Origin: Hymenobacter fodinae
GTDB taxonomy: Bacteria > Bacteroidota > Bacteroidia > Cytophagales > Hymenobacteraceae
Length of the DNA stretch: 64,000 nucleotides
Direction of reading: 5' to 3'
NCBI RefSeq assembly: GCF_004745825.1
Contig: NZ_SRLA01000002.1
Coordinates: 62,001 to 126,000, forward strand
Under the pieces are notes generated by a model. The model was not told the origin of the DNA and searched no databases. It saw only the letters and a list, made by a program, of their open reading frames with translations. Positions 24,899 through 32,821 of the stretch are shown here, one piece after another. Position 1 is the stretch's first letter. The number at the start of each line of letters is the position of its first letter. The position numbers and the translations under genes were made by a program.

Positions 24899-26569
24899 CT
24901 AGAAGCCTCCTTGACCCGTAGCGTTCAGGTTCTCGCCGGTTTCTACGCCCAGGAAGGGGTAGCGGTAATCAACGGGCGGCACGAAGGTTTCCTTGATGGC
25001 GCGCGGCGACACCCAGCGGAGCAGGTTCAGCATGGAGCCAGCTTTGTCGTTGGTGCCGGAGGCGCGGGCCCCACCAAAGGGCTGCTGACCTACCACGGCG
25101 CCGGTGGGCTTATCGTTGATGTAGAAGTTGCCGGCCGCGTGCACCAGCTTCTTCGAAGCCAAGTCAATGGCGTAGCGGTCTTGGGAGAAGATGGCGCCGG
25201 TGAGAGCGTAGGGCGAGGTGCCATCTACTACGTCCAGAATCTTCTCGAATTCCTGTGAATCGTAGACGTAGATGGTAATAACGGGGCCGAACAGCTCGTC
25301 GCACATCGTCACGTACTTGGGGTCTTTGGTCACGATAACCGTAGGCTCAATGAAGTAGCCTTTTGACTTGTCGTGGCCGCCGCCCGCAATGATTTCTACC
25401 GATTCGTCCTGCTTGGCGGCATCAATGTAACGGGCCAACTTGTCGAAAGAAACCTCGCTGATAACGGCATTAACGAAGTTCGAGAAGTCTTCCACGTCCC
25501 CCATCTTGATGGATTTCAGATCGGCTTGCAGGTAGCCTTTTACTTCATCCCAAATGTTGCTAGGGATATAGGCGCGGCTGGCCGCCGAGCACTTCTGACC
25601 TTGGAACTCAAAGGCGCCGCGGGTAATGGCCGTAGCCACCTGACGAGGGTGCGCCGAGTGGTGGGCGAGGATAAAGTCCTTGCCGCCGGTTTCGCCCACA
25701 ATGCGGGGGTAGCTGCGGTACTGGTGAATGTTCTGGCCGATGGTCTTCCAGATGTTCTGGAACACGCCGGTAGAGCCGGTGAAGTGGATACCCGCGAAGT
25801 CGGGGTGAGAGAAAATAATGTCGCCGGCAACGGGGCCGTCTACATAAATCAGGTTGATAACGCCATCAGGTACGCCAGCTTCCTGGAACAGCTCCATCAG
25901 CACTTGAGCCGAGTAGATCTGGGTGTAAGCAGGCTTCCACACCACCGTATTGCCCATCATGGCTACTGAGGTAGGCAGGTTACCGGCAATGGAGGTGAAG
26001 TTGAAGGGCGTGAGGGCAAACACAAAGCCTTCGAGGGGGCGCTGCTCCAGGCGGTTCCACATGCCGGGCATCGACTCGGGCTGCTGCCGGTAGATTTCCT
26101 GCATGAAGTAGGCATTGAAGCGGAAGAAGTCGATCAGCTCACAAGCCGCGTCAATTTCAGCCTGGAAAGCGTTTTTGCTTTGGCCGAGCATGGTGGCCGC
26201 GTTCATGCGGGCACGGTAGGGACCCGCCAGCAGCTCGGCGGCTTTCAGGAAAATAGAAGCGCGGTGCTCCCAGGGCAGCTCAGCCCACTGGGTGCGGGCG
26301 GCCAGCGCGGCCTCAATGGCCTGGTGTACGTGGGAGGCATCACCCTCGTGGAAGTGGCCTAGCGTGTGCTGGTGGTCGTGGGGAGGCGAGATGCGCTGAG
26401 TGCTGCCGGTTCGTACCTGCTGCCCACCAATGTACATGGGAATGTCTCGCTCTACTTGCTTGAGCTCTTTGAGGGTCTTGAGCAGTTCAATGCGCTCGGG
26501 AGAGCCCGGGGCGTAGCCTTTTACGGGCTCGTTGATGGGGGTAGGGACGTTGAAAAATCCGGTGGCCAT
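24899..26569 (-). CDS. pruA: L-glutamate gamma-semialdehyde (P5C) dehydrogenase
   Basis: This 556-residue aldehyde dehydrogenase oxidises glutamate semialdehyde (from proline) to glutamate using NAD+. The monofunctional P5C-dehydrogenase signature is clear: NVPTPINEPVKGYAPGSPER at the N-terminus, ALTPFNFTSIAGNLPT, GETGGKD with the general-base glutamate near residue 294, and FQGQKCSAASRAY with the catalytic cysteine near residue 327. It is a stand-alone enzyme, not fused to proline dehydrogenase, and no putA-like gene is nearby. A TACCTTTG -7-like element is present on the minus strand at 26627-26620. The assignment is secure. Confidence 0.96.
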   Translation of the reverse strand: MATGFFNVPTPINEPVKGYAPGSPERIELLKTLKELKQVERDIPMYIGGQQVRTGSTQRISPPHDHQHTLGHFHEGDASHVHQAIEAALAARTQWAELPWEHRASIFLKAAELLAGPYRARMNAATMLGQSKNAFQAEIDAACELIDFFRFNAYFMQEIYRQQPESMPGMWNRLEQRPLEGFVFALTPFNFTSIAGNLPTSVAMMGNTVVWKPAYTQIYSAQVLMELFQEAGVPDGVINLIYVDGPVAGDIIFSHPDFAGIHFTGSTGVFQNIWKTIGQNIHQYRSYPRIVGETGGKDFILAHHSAHPRQVATAITRGAFEFQGQKCSAASRAYIPSNIWDEVKGYLQADLKSIKMGDVEDFSNFVNAVISEVSFDKLARYIDAAKQDESVEIIAGGGHDKSKGYFIEPTVIVTKDPKYVTMCDELFGPVITIYVYDSQEFEKILDVVDGTSPYALTGAIFSQDRYAIDLASKKLVHAAGNFYINDKPTGAVVGQQPFGGARASGTNDKAGSMLNLLRWVSPRAIKETFVPPVDYRYPFLGVETGENLNATGQGGF

Positions 26570-26619
26570 AGGGAGGCAGAGATTAGGGTGCTAGTGAAAT
26601 GGTGAACGGGGTGGTAGGG

Positions 26620-26627
26620 CAAAGGTA
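26620..26627 (-). promoter_or_regulatory. Putative -7 element for pruA
   Basis: TACCTTTG on the minus strand, 51 bases before the pruA ATG. I see no clear -33 TTTG at standard spacing. Confidence 0.45.
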
Positions 26628-26717
26628 GCTAGGCCTAGCAAATGATAAGATAAAGCATCAAGTAGGCAGCCTGTCCGTAGATATAGTTTCATCTAATAGC
26701 CTACTTACCTATAGCCT

Positions 26718-27731
26718 ATGTCTGCTTTAACCAGCGCAACTTATACCAATCCTATCTGGAACGACGACTTTCCGGACCCCACCATTATCCGAGCCGAAGA
26801 TGGCTTCTACTACGCCTACGGCACCCAAACCAAGCGAGAAGGGGTCATTATCAACCTGCAGGTAGCGCGCTCTACCGACTTGGTGCATTGGGACTACCTG
26901 GGTGAAGGGCTGCCGGAAAAGCCCGTTTGGGCCAGCAAGACTCAGAAAATATGGGCTCCGCATGTGAGCGAGCACGCTGGCCACTACTACCTCTACTACT
27001 CGGCCAAGCACAACACCAAGCGGGGACTATGTCTGGCCGTAGCCGTAGCCGATTCTCCGGCCGGGCCATTTACTGATATCGGCACTCCGCTGCAGTGTGG
27101 CCCTGGCTTTCTCAACATTGACCCCATGGCTTTCGACGACCCAACTACTGGCAAGAAACTCCTGTACTGGGGATCGGGTTTTGGACCCCTGATGGTGCGG
27201 GAGCTAGCCGATGACCGGATATCGTTTGCTCCGAATAGCAAAACCCGCAAACTCATTTACCCCGCCGGGGCCGGCGACCCTAAGCGCTACGACCAGCTAG
27301 TAGAAGGCAGCTGGGTGATACTGCGCAACGGCTGGTACTACTTGTTCTACTCCGGCAATAACTGCTGCGGCGACGATGCCCACTACGGGGTGCTGGTGGC
27401 TCGGTCGCGCTCCGCAACGGGACCTTTTGAAACATTAGCGGAAGCTACCGACGACCCTTACCGAATGCTGCTAGAAGGCAATAAGCACTGGCGTGCTCCC
27501 GGTCATAATTGCGTCATCACCGATGCCGCCGACCATGATTGGCTGGCCTACCACGCCATCGACCCCCGCCAGCCCACCTTTGATGCCATCGATGCCGACC
27601 AGGGCTACTCGCGCCGCGTGATGTTGCTGGACCGCCTTGAGTACGTGGATGGGTGGCCTAGACTGGTGACTGGCGGCACACCGTCGTTTAGGAAACAGCC
27701 GGCGCCAGTGGTAGCTCTCAATAAGAGCTGA
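26718..27731 (+). CDS. Glycoside hydrolase family 43-type enzyme
   Basis: This 337-residue five-bladed beta-propeller glycosidase probably acts on arabinan- or xylan-derived side chains. The GH43 catalytic base is visible as FPDPT (Asp20). The pKa-modulating aspartate fits NIDPMAFDD near residue 135, and the general acid glutamate fits VEGSWVI near 196. HNCVI with HAIDPR near the C-terminus matches the conserved histidine region. No signal peptide is present, so it would be cytoplasmic and act on imported oligosaccharides. It stands alone, without SusC/SusD genes nearby. The subfamily and substrate cannot be fixed by eye. Confidence 0.88.
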   Translation: MSALTSATYTNPIWNDDFPDPTIIRAEDGFYYAYGTQTKREGVIINLQVARSTDLVHWDYLGEGLPEKPVWASKTQKIWAPHVSEHAGHYYLYYSAKHNTKRGLCLAVAVADSPAGPFTDIGTPLQCGPGFLNIDPMAFDDPTTGKKLLYWGSGFGPLMVRELADDRISFAPNSKTRKLIYPAGAGDPKRYDQLVEGSWVILRNGWYYLFYSGNNCCGDDAHYGVLVARSRSATGPFETLAEATDDPYRMLLEGNKHWRAPGHNCVITDAADHDWLAYHAIDPRQPTFDAIDADQGYSRRVMLLDRLEYVDGWPRLVTGGTPSFRKQPAPVVALNKS

Positions 27732-27825
27732 ACTGGCTCTGCAAGATGTGGAATAGGCATAGTCCCAAATGAAACATAAGTTGGCTGGCACTACTTGAGG
27801 CTAAGTCTATTCCACGTTTACGGTG

Positions 27826-28338
27826 TCAAATACAGAACACGATGGAGTTCTGCAGCTCGTCGCCGTCGTAGAGCGTGGCAATACCTACTTTGGTAGGAGT
27901 AGGGTCAAGCAAGGCGGCGTTATGCTTGGGTGAGTGTTGGTAGGCTCGCAGAATTTGATCTTCAATACTGCGCAGGTCTTTGGCGCGCATGCCCCGGAAC
28001 CGCACACAGTTCTCGAAGCCGTAGCTAATGTAGCCAGCTGTTTTCTCGAAGCGGTGGCCTACGGCCAGCAGTCGCGCCCGTGGCGTCGCGTATTGTGGGT
28101 GGTAATGCCCGTGGGTATGATTGGCCAAGTTGTAGGCCGCCTGCAGCCGGGCAGCTCGGCAGGCCGTTTCGCTTAGTACCAGAGGAGGCAGGCCAGCCTG
28201 GCGGCGGTAATTATTGATTTGCTGCAGCAGGGTAGGGGTGGTGCGTACATCGGTCCAGGCGACGCGAGAGGGCGCGGGGGCCGAGGCTTGCGAGAGGTTC
28301 GAGAAAAGGGAGAGAACGAGAAGTGGCAGGAACTTCAT
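27826..28338 (-). CDS. Secreted CAP-domain protein
   Basis: This 170-residue protein has a signal peptide (MKFLPLLVLSLFSNLSQASA) and a CAP/SCP-PR1 domain. Helix 1 reads LLQQINNYRRQAGLPPLVLSETACRAARLQAAYNLANHTHGHYHP, and the region GFENCVRF with HSPKHNAALLDPTPTKVGIA carries the typical cavity residues. The signature histidine and glutamate of the CAP cavity appear to be present. Bacterial members are extracellular with no settled activity. It is transcribed toward the convergent GH43 gene and is probably monocistronic. Confidence 0.82.
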   Translation of the reverse strand: MKFLPLLVLSLFSNLSQASAPAPSRVAWTDVRTTPTLLQQINNYRRQAGLPPLVLSETACRAARLQAAYNLANHTHGHYHPQYATPRARLLAVGHRFEKTAGYISYGFENCVRFRGMRAKDLRSIEDQILRAYQHSPKHNAALLDPTPTKVGIATLYDGDELQNSIVFCI

Positions 28339-28783
28339 GAGAAGCCGAAGTGCACAATGGGGTAGCTAGGCCACCTTACTACGTCAAGTGCAGCAATGGA
28401 AGCCTGATGGCGAATTAGAGAAGCAGCTAATAAATCACGCAAAAAATGCGGCTAGCAGCAGACGAACCATGCAGCTGCTGCTTAGAGAGAAGAGGAGGCT
28501 TCCAGCGTCGGCGCGCAGAAAGCTAAGACAGCAGGCGAGGAATAAGCCCATTCGCTGCAGCTGAGTGGAAGAGAAATCAGATGCGTTTACGCATGCAAGA
28601 ACTACAAAAAGGTAAGGGGTGACCTAGCGGTGTAGGCCAGGCGTGTTTTCTTACCACTACAACGCTCCTACTGGTTTAGCTAGTATAGGTTAATAAGGGA
28701 GACGGTTTTGCTTAGATTTTTTCGGTAGCTCAGCTTCTATATATCCTTGCTGAGCTTATGCAATGAGCCCTCTTGGCAACTGT
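28339..28783. other. 445-base stretch without a recognisable gene
   Basis: I see no coding frame of note, no terminator and no repeat here. It presumably contains the promoter of the CAP-protein gene (minus strand) and the 3' end of the kinase transcript. Confidence 0.5.
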
Positions 28784-29332
28784 CTACAGCTGAGCTAGCA
28801 ACTGCTGCACCTGCTGTTCCAAATCTTTAAAGGAGCCTTTGTTGTGCATGATGGCAGTGAAATGGGAGTACTGGTCGAGGGCGGTTTCGCTGAGGTGCTC
28901 GTCGTCGCGGGTGCCGTCGCCGCGTTGGTGGAGCGGGTCGCCTTCCACCCGGAACATGAGGCCACCGCGGCTGCGGATAAGGTCAGCCTCGTTGGGGAAG
29001 CGCACGTCGGGGATAAGGGTAAACTGCTCAGGGGGGAGTTGCGAGAAAAAGGCTTGCACCCAGATATCGGGCTCCCAGTGGCGCAGGGCTAGGCCTACTT
29101 GCTGCAGCATTTCGCCGCGGGTCCGGCCGAATGCAGGTAGCACTTCTTTTTTGCCCTGCTGCGAAAAGTAAGGGGCGGTACCTTCTCCGGCCAGCGCGGC
29201 GCACACCGCCTTAATGGGCTCCCCGACCGAGCGGATGTGCCAGCGACGCTCGGGCTGTAGTTGCTGAATTAGGCGGGCAATGGTGTCTTTGCCGCTGCCA
29301 CGGCGCCCCGAAAAGCCAATCAACTTTATCAT
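28784..29332 (-). CDS. Deoxynucleoside monophosphate kinase-like P-loop protein
   Basis: This 182-residue P-loop kinase has a Walker A motif at residues 5-14 (GFSGRRGSGKD). The pattern SVGEPIKAVCAALAG, then VGLALRHWEPDIWVQAFF and LIPDVRFPNEADLIRSRGG is characteristic of phage T4-type dNMP kinases and their chromosomal relatives. It would phosphorylate dNMPs to dNDPs in the cytoplasm. The start is the ATG at 29332; the upstream extension to 29371 overlaps the promoter. A TACCTTTG element ends 5 bases before this ATG, so the transcript may be leaderless. The family assignment is good; substrate specificity is not. Confidence 0.8.
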   Translation of the reverse strand: MIKLIGFSGRRGSGKDTIARLIQQLQPERRWHIRSVGEPIKAVCAALAGEGTAPYFSQQGKKEVLPAFGRTRGEMLQQVGLALRHWEPDIWVQAFFSQLPPEQFTLIPDVRFPNEADLIRSRGGLMFRVEGDPLHQRGDGTRDDEHLSETALDQYSHFTAIMHNKGSFKDLEQQVQQLLAQL

Positions 29333-29337
29333 GGCCG

Positions 29338-29345
29338 CAAAGGTA
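29338..29345 (-). promoter_or_regulatory. Putative -7 element, leaderless start of dNMP-kinase gene
   Basis: On the minus strand TACCTTTG is followed by CGGCC and then the ATG. Transcription would begin at or next to the start codon. Confidence 0.5.
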
Positions 29346-29421
29346 GCCAGGATGCGCCGGTTAGCACCCAAAGCGCTATACTTGCCTCCTATTCTTGGTT
29401 ACGCAGTATTTCTATTTCTCT

Positions 29422-30138
29422 ATGCCACGACTTATCCTGGCCTGTCTGCCCCTGCTGTTATTTGGCTGCACGCCTACCTCCTCAACCACTACGCCGCCCC
29501 GGCAAGTCACGGTGGTTGGTTACGGAAAGGTGTCGGCATATCCTGATCAAGCAGAAATTACTGTGGAAGTGTCATTTACCAAGCCTAAGCTGAAGGAAGC
29601 CGCGGCAGAGGTACAAACCGTTATTGCGCAGGTGAATGGTGTGATAAAGCCGTTCGTCAAAACGGAGCAAGATCTGCGTACTAGTACTGTATCAACCAAC
29701 AAGGCTTACGACTATCGTAACAACAAAGAGATATTCACGGGCTTCCAGGCCACGCAGTCGCTGACGATAAGGCTGGCCGACCTGAAGCGTTTGGAACCCT
29801 TTATGGAGGCCTTGCTAGGAACCCGCATCAGCAGCATCCGGCATTTGAGTTATTCCCACACTCAAGCCGATAGCCTACACCGGGAGGCTACCCTAATTGC
29901 CATGCGTAACTCCCTGAAAGCGGCCGACAAGCTATGCGCTGGCCTAGGCCAGAAGCGAGGCGCCGTGCTGCAGGTGGAAGAGAAAGTAGGCGAGGAAGCT
30001 AGCAATGGTAGTTGGGGAACCAGCCAGCCCGTAGATATGGAGCTCTATGGTAAAGTTATAGGTGGCCGTAGCTTCCGACTGACTCCCGAGCTAATAGAAT
30101 ATGCCGGTGCCGTACAAACGGTGGTTGCTCTGGAGTAA
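29422..30138 (+). CDS. SIMPL-domain (DUF541) lipoprotein
   Basis: This 238-residue envelope lipoprotein has signal peptide MPRLILACLPLLLFGC (lipobox LLFGC). A SIMPL/DUF541 domain follows: RQVTVVGYGKVSAYPDQAEITVEVSF, FQATQSLTIRLADLKRLEPFMEAL and ALLGTRISSIRHLSYSHTQ. Characterised relatives affect oxidative stress resistance and oligomerise; no enzymatic activity is established. I chose the ATG at 29422 over a TTG at 29395 because it gives a canonical signal peptide. TATACTTG at 29377-29384 could be its -7 element. Confidence 0.85.
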   Translation: MPRLILACLPLLLFGCTPTSSTTTPPRQVTVVGYGKVSAYPDQAEITVEVSFTKPKLKEAAAEVQTVIAQVNGVIKPFVKTEQDLRTSTVSTNKAYDYRNNKEIFTGFQATQSLTIRLADLKRLEPFMEALLGTRISSIRHLSYSHTQADSLHREATLIAMRNSLKAADKLCAGLGQKRGAVLQVEEKVGEEASNGSWGTSQPVDMELYGKVIGGRSFRLTPELIEYAGAVQTVVALE

Positions 30139-30143
30139 GTGGC

Positions 30144-30878
30144 CTAGAGAATATCCTTTAGCTCACTGAGGCACGCAATTTCGTAGGTAGTTTGGGTGAA
30201 GTGGCGGCGCTTCTCGGGGTTGAAATACACTTGGTCGAGGCCAGCGTTGTAGGCACCCAGCACGTCGCACTCCAGGTTGTCGCCAATCATAAGGCTTTCC
30301 GGGGCGGTGGCGCCGGTGCGCTCCAGAGCGTGCTGGAAAATGCGGCTGTCGGGCTTGAGGTGGCCGCAGCACTCCGAGGTGATGATTTCCTGGAAGTAGT
30401 GCGTCAGGTTAGACGATTTCAGCTTCACGTGCTGAATATCCTTGAAGCCGTTCGTGATGAGGTGCAGCACGTAGCCCTTGTCGCGGAGGTAATTGAGCAC
30501 CTCGTGGGTGTAGGGAAACACCGCCGACTTCAGGGGCAGAATATCGGTGAACTGCTCCGAGATATTCTCCGGCGAATCACTTTCCGACAGGCCTAGCTTC
30601 ACGAACGTGCGCGGAAACCGGCTGGCCCGGAGCTGCTGCTGCGTGATTTTATTGTTTTGATACAGCCGCCACAAGCCGTGGTTGATATCGGAGTACACCT
30701 TGATGAACTCATCCACCGTGAACGTACCGTAGCGGGCCAGATCATACTGCTCGTACAAGTGGCGCAACGTTTCATCGGCGTTGGCTTCAAAGTCCCACAG
30801 GGTATGATCTAGGTCGAAAAAAAGGTGGCGGTATTTCAAGGTGAGCAAGGAGATGACAGGTGAATGGTAATGAGGCAC
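30144..30878 (-). CDS. YjjG-family HAD nucleotidase
   Basis: This 244-residue HAD-superfamily phosphatase is of the YjjG type (noncanonical pyrimidine nucleotidase). Motif I is FFDLDHTLWDFE, motif II is LHLITNG, and motif IV is MIGDNLECDVLGAYNAGL. The cap region carries the alpha-helical C1 insert (NHGLWRLYQNNKITQQQLRASRF). YjjG enzymes dephosphorylate dUMP, dTMP and mutagenic pyrimidine nucleotides. The start at 30878 yields 14 residues before the conserved KYRHLFFDLDHT; a TTG at 30839 is an alternative start. Confidence 0.88.
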   Translation of the reverse strand: MPHYHSPVISLLTLKYRHLFFDLDHTLWDFEANADETLRHLYEQYDLARYGTFTVDEFIKVYSDINHGLWRLYQNNKITQQQLRASRFPRTFVKLGLSESDSPENISEQFTDILPLKSAVFPYTHEVLNYLRDKGYVLHLITNGFKDIQHVKLKSSNLTHYFQEIITSECCGHLKPDSRIFQHALERTGATAPESLMIGDNLECDVLGAYNAGLDQVYFNPEKRRHFTQTTYEIACLSELKDIL

Positions 30879-30970
30879 TGGTGCTGGTTGAAGCGTACTA
30901 TGCTATGGGCAACACCAGCAGGGTAACGACACAACTGGTAAAGGTTTACCAAAGCTAGAGCAACGTGTTG

Positions 30971-31297
30971 TCAATCTAGCAGCAGTCTTTTTACAACCCG
31001 GCCATCCCCTAAGTGTTCTCGCACAATGTCGGCGGCGTCTTTGGGCTTCACGTCGCCGTAGAAAACGTTATCGGGGTAGATGGCCACGGCGGCCCCGGGG
31101 CCTTTTTTACAATGCTTGCACAAATCGAGGCAGTTGCAGGTTTGTACCCGCACTTTGCTGGGGGCATTGCCCGTGAGCAGCTTTTTCAAGCCTTGTTTTT
31201 TGAGCTCAGTTTTAAACGCCTTTGCCACATCCTTGCCCACCTCGTCTTTCTGGGCAGTACAAACAAACAGGCGGGTAACGGCGGAAGCTGATTTCAC
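30971..31297 (-). CDS. Thioredoxin-like [2Fe-2S] ferredoxin
   Basis: This 108-residue protein has the thioredoxin-like ferredoxin fold: TRLFVCTAQKDE at the N-terminus, then VQTCNCLDLCKHCKKGPGAAVAIYPDNVFYGDV, where the cysteines of the second pair and the following glycine-rich loop match the Cys-x3-Cys part of the cluster-binding pattern. It probably transfers electrons or stores iron-sulfur clusters in the cytoplasm; the partner is unknown. The frame is open to 31498, but that region overlaps the ArsR gene, so I use the GTG at 31297. It lies 40 bases after the ArsR-type gene on the same strand, so the two may be co-transcribed. Confidence 0.82.
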   Translation of the reverse strand: MKSASAVTRLFVCTAQKDEVGKDVAKAFKTELKKQGLKKLLTGNAPSKVRVQTCNCLDLCKHCKKGPGAAVAIYPDNVFYGDVKPKDAADIVREHLGDGRVVKRLLLD

Positions 31298-31337
31298 GGG
31301 ATAAAAACTAACGGAAAGAAAGGCAGACGGAACTGGC

Positions 31338-31736
31338 CTAGCGCTCAGCGGGCAGGCCCGTCCAGCGGCGGTTTTGCAGCTTATACGCGGCCAGCTCCCG
31401 ATTAGACCAGAGCGTTTGGTAGATCTTCTGGTCGTGCACCAGTTGGGGGTCGCGCTCCATGTACCCAAGCAGTTGGTGAACGAAGTCTTGCGCTTCATCC
31501 TTAATGAAGTAGAACACCCAGTTATCGAGCCGCCGAAAATTCACTAAGCCCGCATTTTTCAGGTAAGATAATTGCCGGGATGTTTTCGTTTGGGTGAAGT
31601 CCAGCACTTGTTCCAGATCAGAAATGCACATTTCTTGGTTGCGCCAGAGCAGATGCAGGATGCGCACCCGGCTCTCGTCGCCGAATGCTTTGAATAGTTG
31701 CTGACCAAATGCAACGGTAAAGTGTTTCAGGCGCAT
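31338..31736 (-). CDS. ArsR-type winged-helix regulator
   Basis: This 132-residue ArsR/SmtB-family regulator has the helix-turn-helix at residues 28-70 (LFKAFGDESRVRILHLLWRNQEMCISDLEQVL, then QTKTSRQLSYLKNAGLV). A cysteine in the ISDL region (EMCISDLEQ) is in the place used for metal or thiol sensing in some members, but no second cysteine is nearby. The C-terminal 50 residues (WSNRELAAYKLQNRRW) are extra compared with the minimal family. Its neighbour is the thioredoxin-like ferredoxin, so redox control is plausible but unproven. Confidence 0.8.
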   Translation of the reverse strand: MRLKHFTVAFGQQLFKAFGDESRVRILHLLWRNQEMCISDLEQVLDFTQTKTSRQLSYLKNAGLVNFRRLDNWVFYFIKDEAQDFVHQLLGYMERDPQLVHDQKIYQTLWSNRELAAYKLQNRRWTGLPAER

Positions 31737-31847
31737 CTTTAGCGGGGAAGGGCAGGAGGAAAGGCTGGCGGGAGCTGGCCCGAATTTACACCAAACCGAC
31801 CAGCGGCCCCCAAAAGAGCCGTATACTTGTATTCTGTAACGCCCTGT

Positions 31848-32546
31848 ATGTCTGCTGTGGTTCGATTTCGTTTCTTTTCTCTACCGGCCCTGCTGCTGCT
31901 GGTTTTTCTGGCGCTAGGCCTGTTGCTAGCGCCGGCTAGTGCCCGGGCTCAGGGCCAGCGCCGCGTGGTGCAGTTTACCGGCATTGTGGCCACCGGCGAC
32001 TCCCTGCTGGGCGTGCCCGGTGCAGCCATCTTCGTGCCCAAAGCCGGGCGCGGCACTGCCAGCAACTCCTATGGCTATTTCTCACTACCCGTGCTAGCCG
32101 GCGACAGTATCGTGATTCGGAGCCTGGGTTACCGTAATCAGTACGTCATTATTCCCGAGGACTATCCGCGCCAGAGCTACTCGGTAATTGTATCGTTGCG
32201 TGAAGACGCCACGGTGTTGCCGGAGGTTAGGATTTTCCCGTATGCCACGGAAAAAGAGTTTAAAAAGGCGTTTCTGGCCCTGAACCTGCCTAAAGAGCGG
32301 GGCTCCAGCGCAGCTGAGAACCTAAGTGAGCAGGTGATGCGCCGCATGTTCAACAACCTGCCCGTAACCAGCACCGGCAACTACCGCCAGACCATGCAGA
32401 ACCAGCAGTACGACCAGTCGCGGCGCATGGGTACGGCCCCCACTCCCTACACCAACAACCCGCTCCTGAACCCCTTTAGCTGGCTGCAGCTGATTAATCA
32501 AGTAAAGAGCGGCGAGTTTAAAAAGAAAGAAGGCGTCGATTACTAG
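31848..32546 (+). CDS. Exported protein with carboxypeptidase-regulatory-like domain
   Basis: This 232-residue exported protein has signal peptide FFSLPALLLLVFLALGLLLA followed by PASARA. A single carboxypeptidase D regulatory-like beta-sandwich follows: FTGIVATGDSLLGVPGAAIFVPKAGRGTASNSYGYFSLPVLAGDSIVIRSLGYRNQ, the same module found at the N-terminus of TonB receptors. The C-terminal half is polar and Asn/Gln-rich and unassigned. Proteins of this build are common in Bacteroidota with no defined role. I start it at the ATG at 31848; the frame upstream begins at a TTG. TATACTTG at 31822-31829 is a possible -7 element. Confidence 0.75.
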   Translation: MSAVVRFRFFSLPALLLLVFLALGLLLAPASARAQGQRRVVQFTGIVATGDSLLGVPGAAIFVPKAGRGTASNSYGYFSLPVLAGDSIVIRSLGYRNQYVIIPEDYPRQSYSVIVSLREDATVLPEVRIFPYATEKEFKKAFLALNLPKERGSSAAENLSEQVMRRMFNNLPVTSTGNYRQTMQNQQYDQSRRMGTAPTPYTNNPLLNPFSWLQLINQVKSGEFKKKEGVDY

Positions 32547-32594
32547 GCCTAGGCCACTGCTCTTACGAGTACGCATAAGTCTTAAAGAACTAAG

Positions 32595-32627
32595 AAGCCC
32601 TTATCTCCGCTCAGGAGGTAAGGGCTT
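32595..32627 (+). terminator. Rho-independent terminator
   Basis: A 14-bp stem with one mismatch (32595-32608 with 32614-32627) is followed by a short T-rich stretch, 48 bases after the preceding stop. Confidence 0.7.
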
Positions 32628-32821
32628 TGTGTTAACTGGATGTTGAGAAAGGCTAGGGCGAGTTAACTATGCAGTCGTGTGGGTGCTTAGCCCTGATCGT
32701 AATTACGTTATCAGCCTAAAAGCAAGAAGCTCAACCACAACCTACGCCCACGTTTTACGGTACAGGATTATGGCACTGTTGCCACAGCACGCCGCGCCTG
32801 TGCGGCAAGCGCTTTCCTGTC

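Noticed and set aside
32669..32719. Short frame (MQSCGCLALIVITLSA) resembling a signal peptide
   Set aside because: Only 16 codons and overlaps the ndh promoter region; not enough evidence for a gene.
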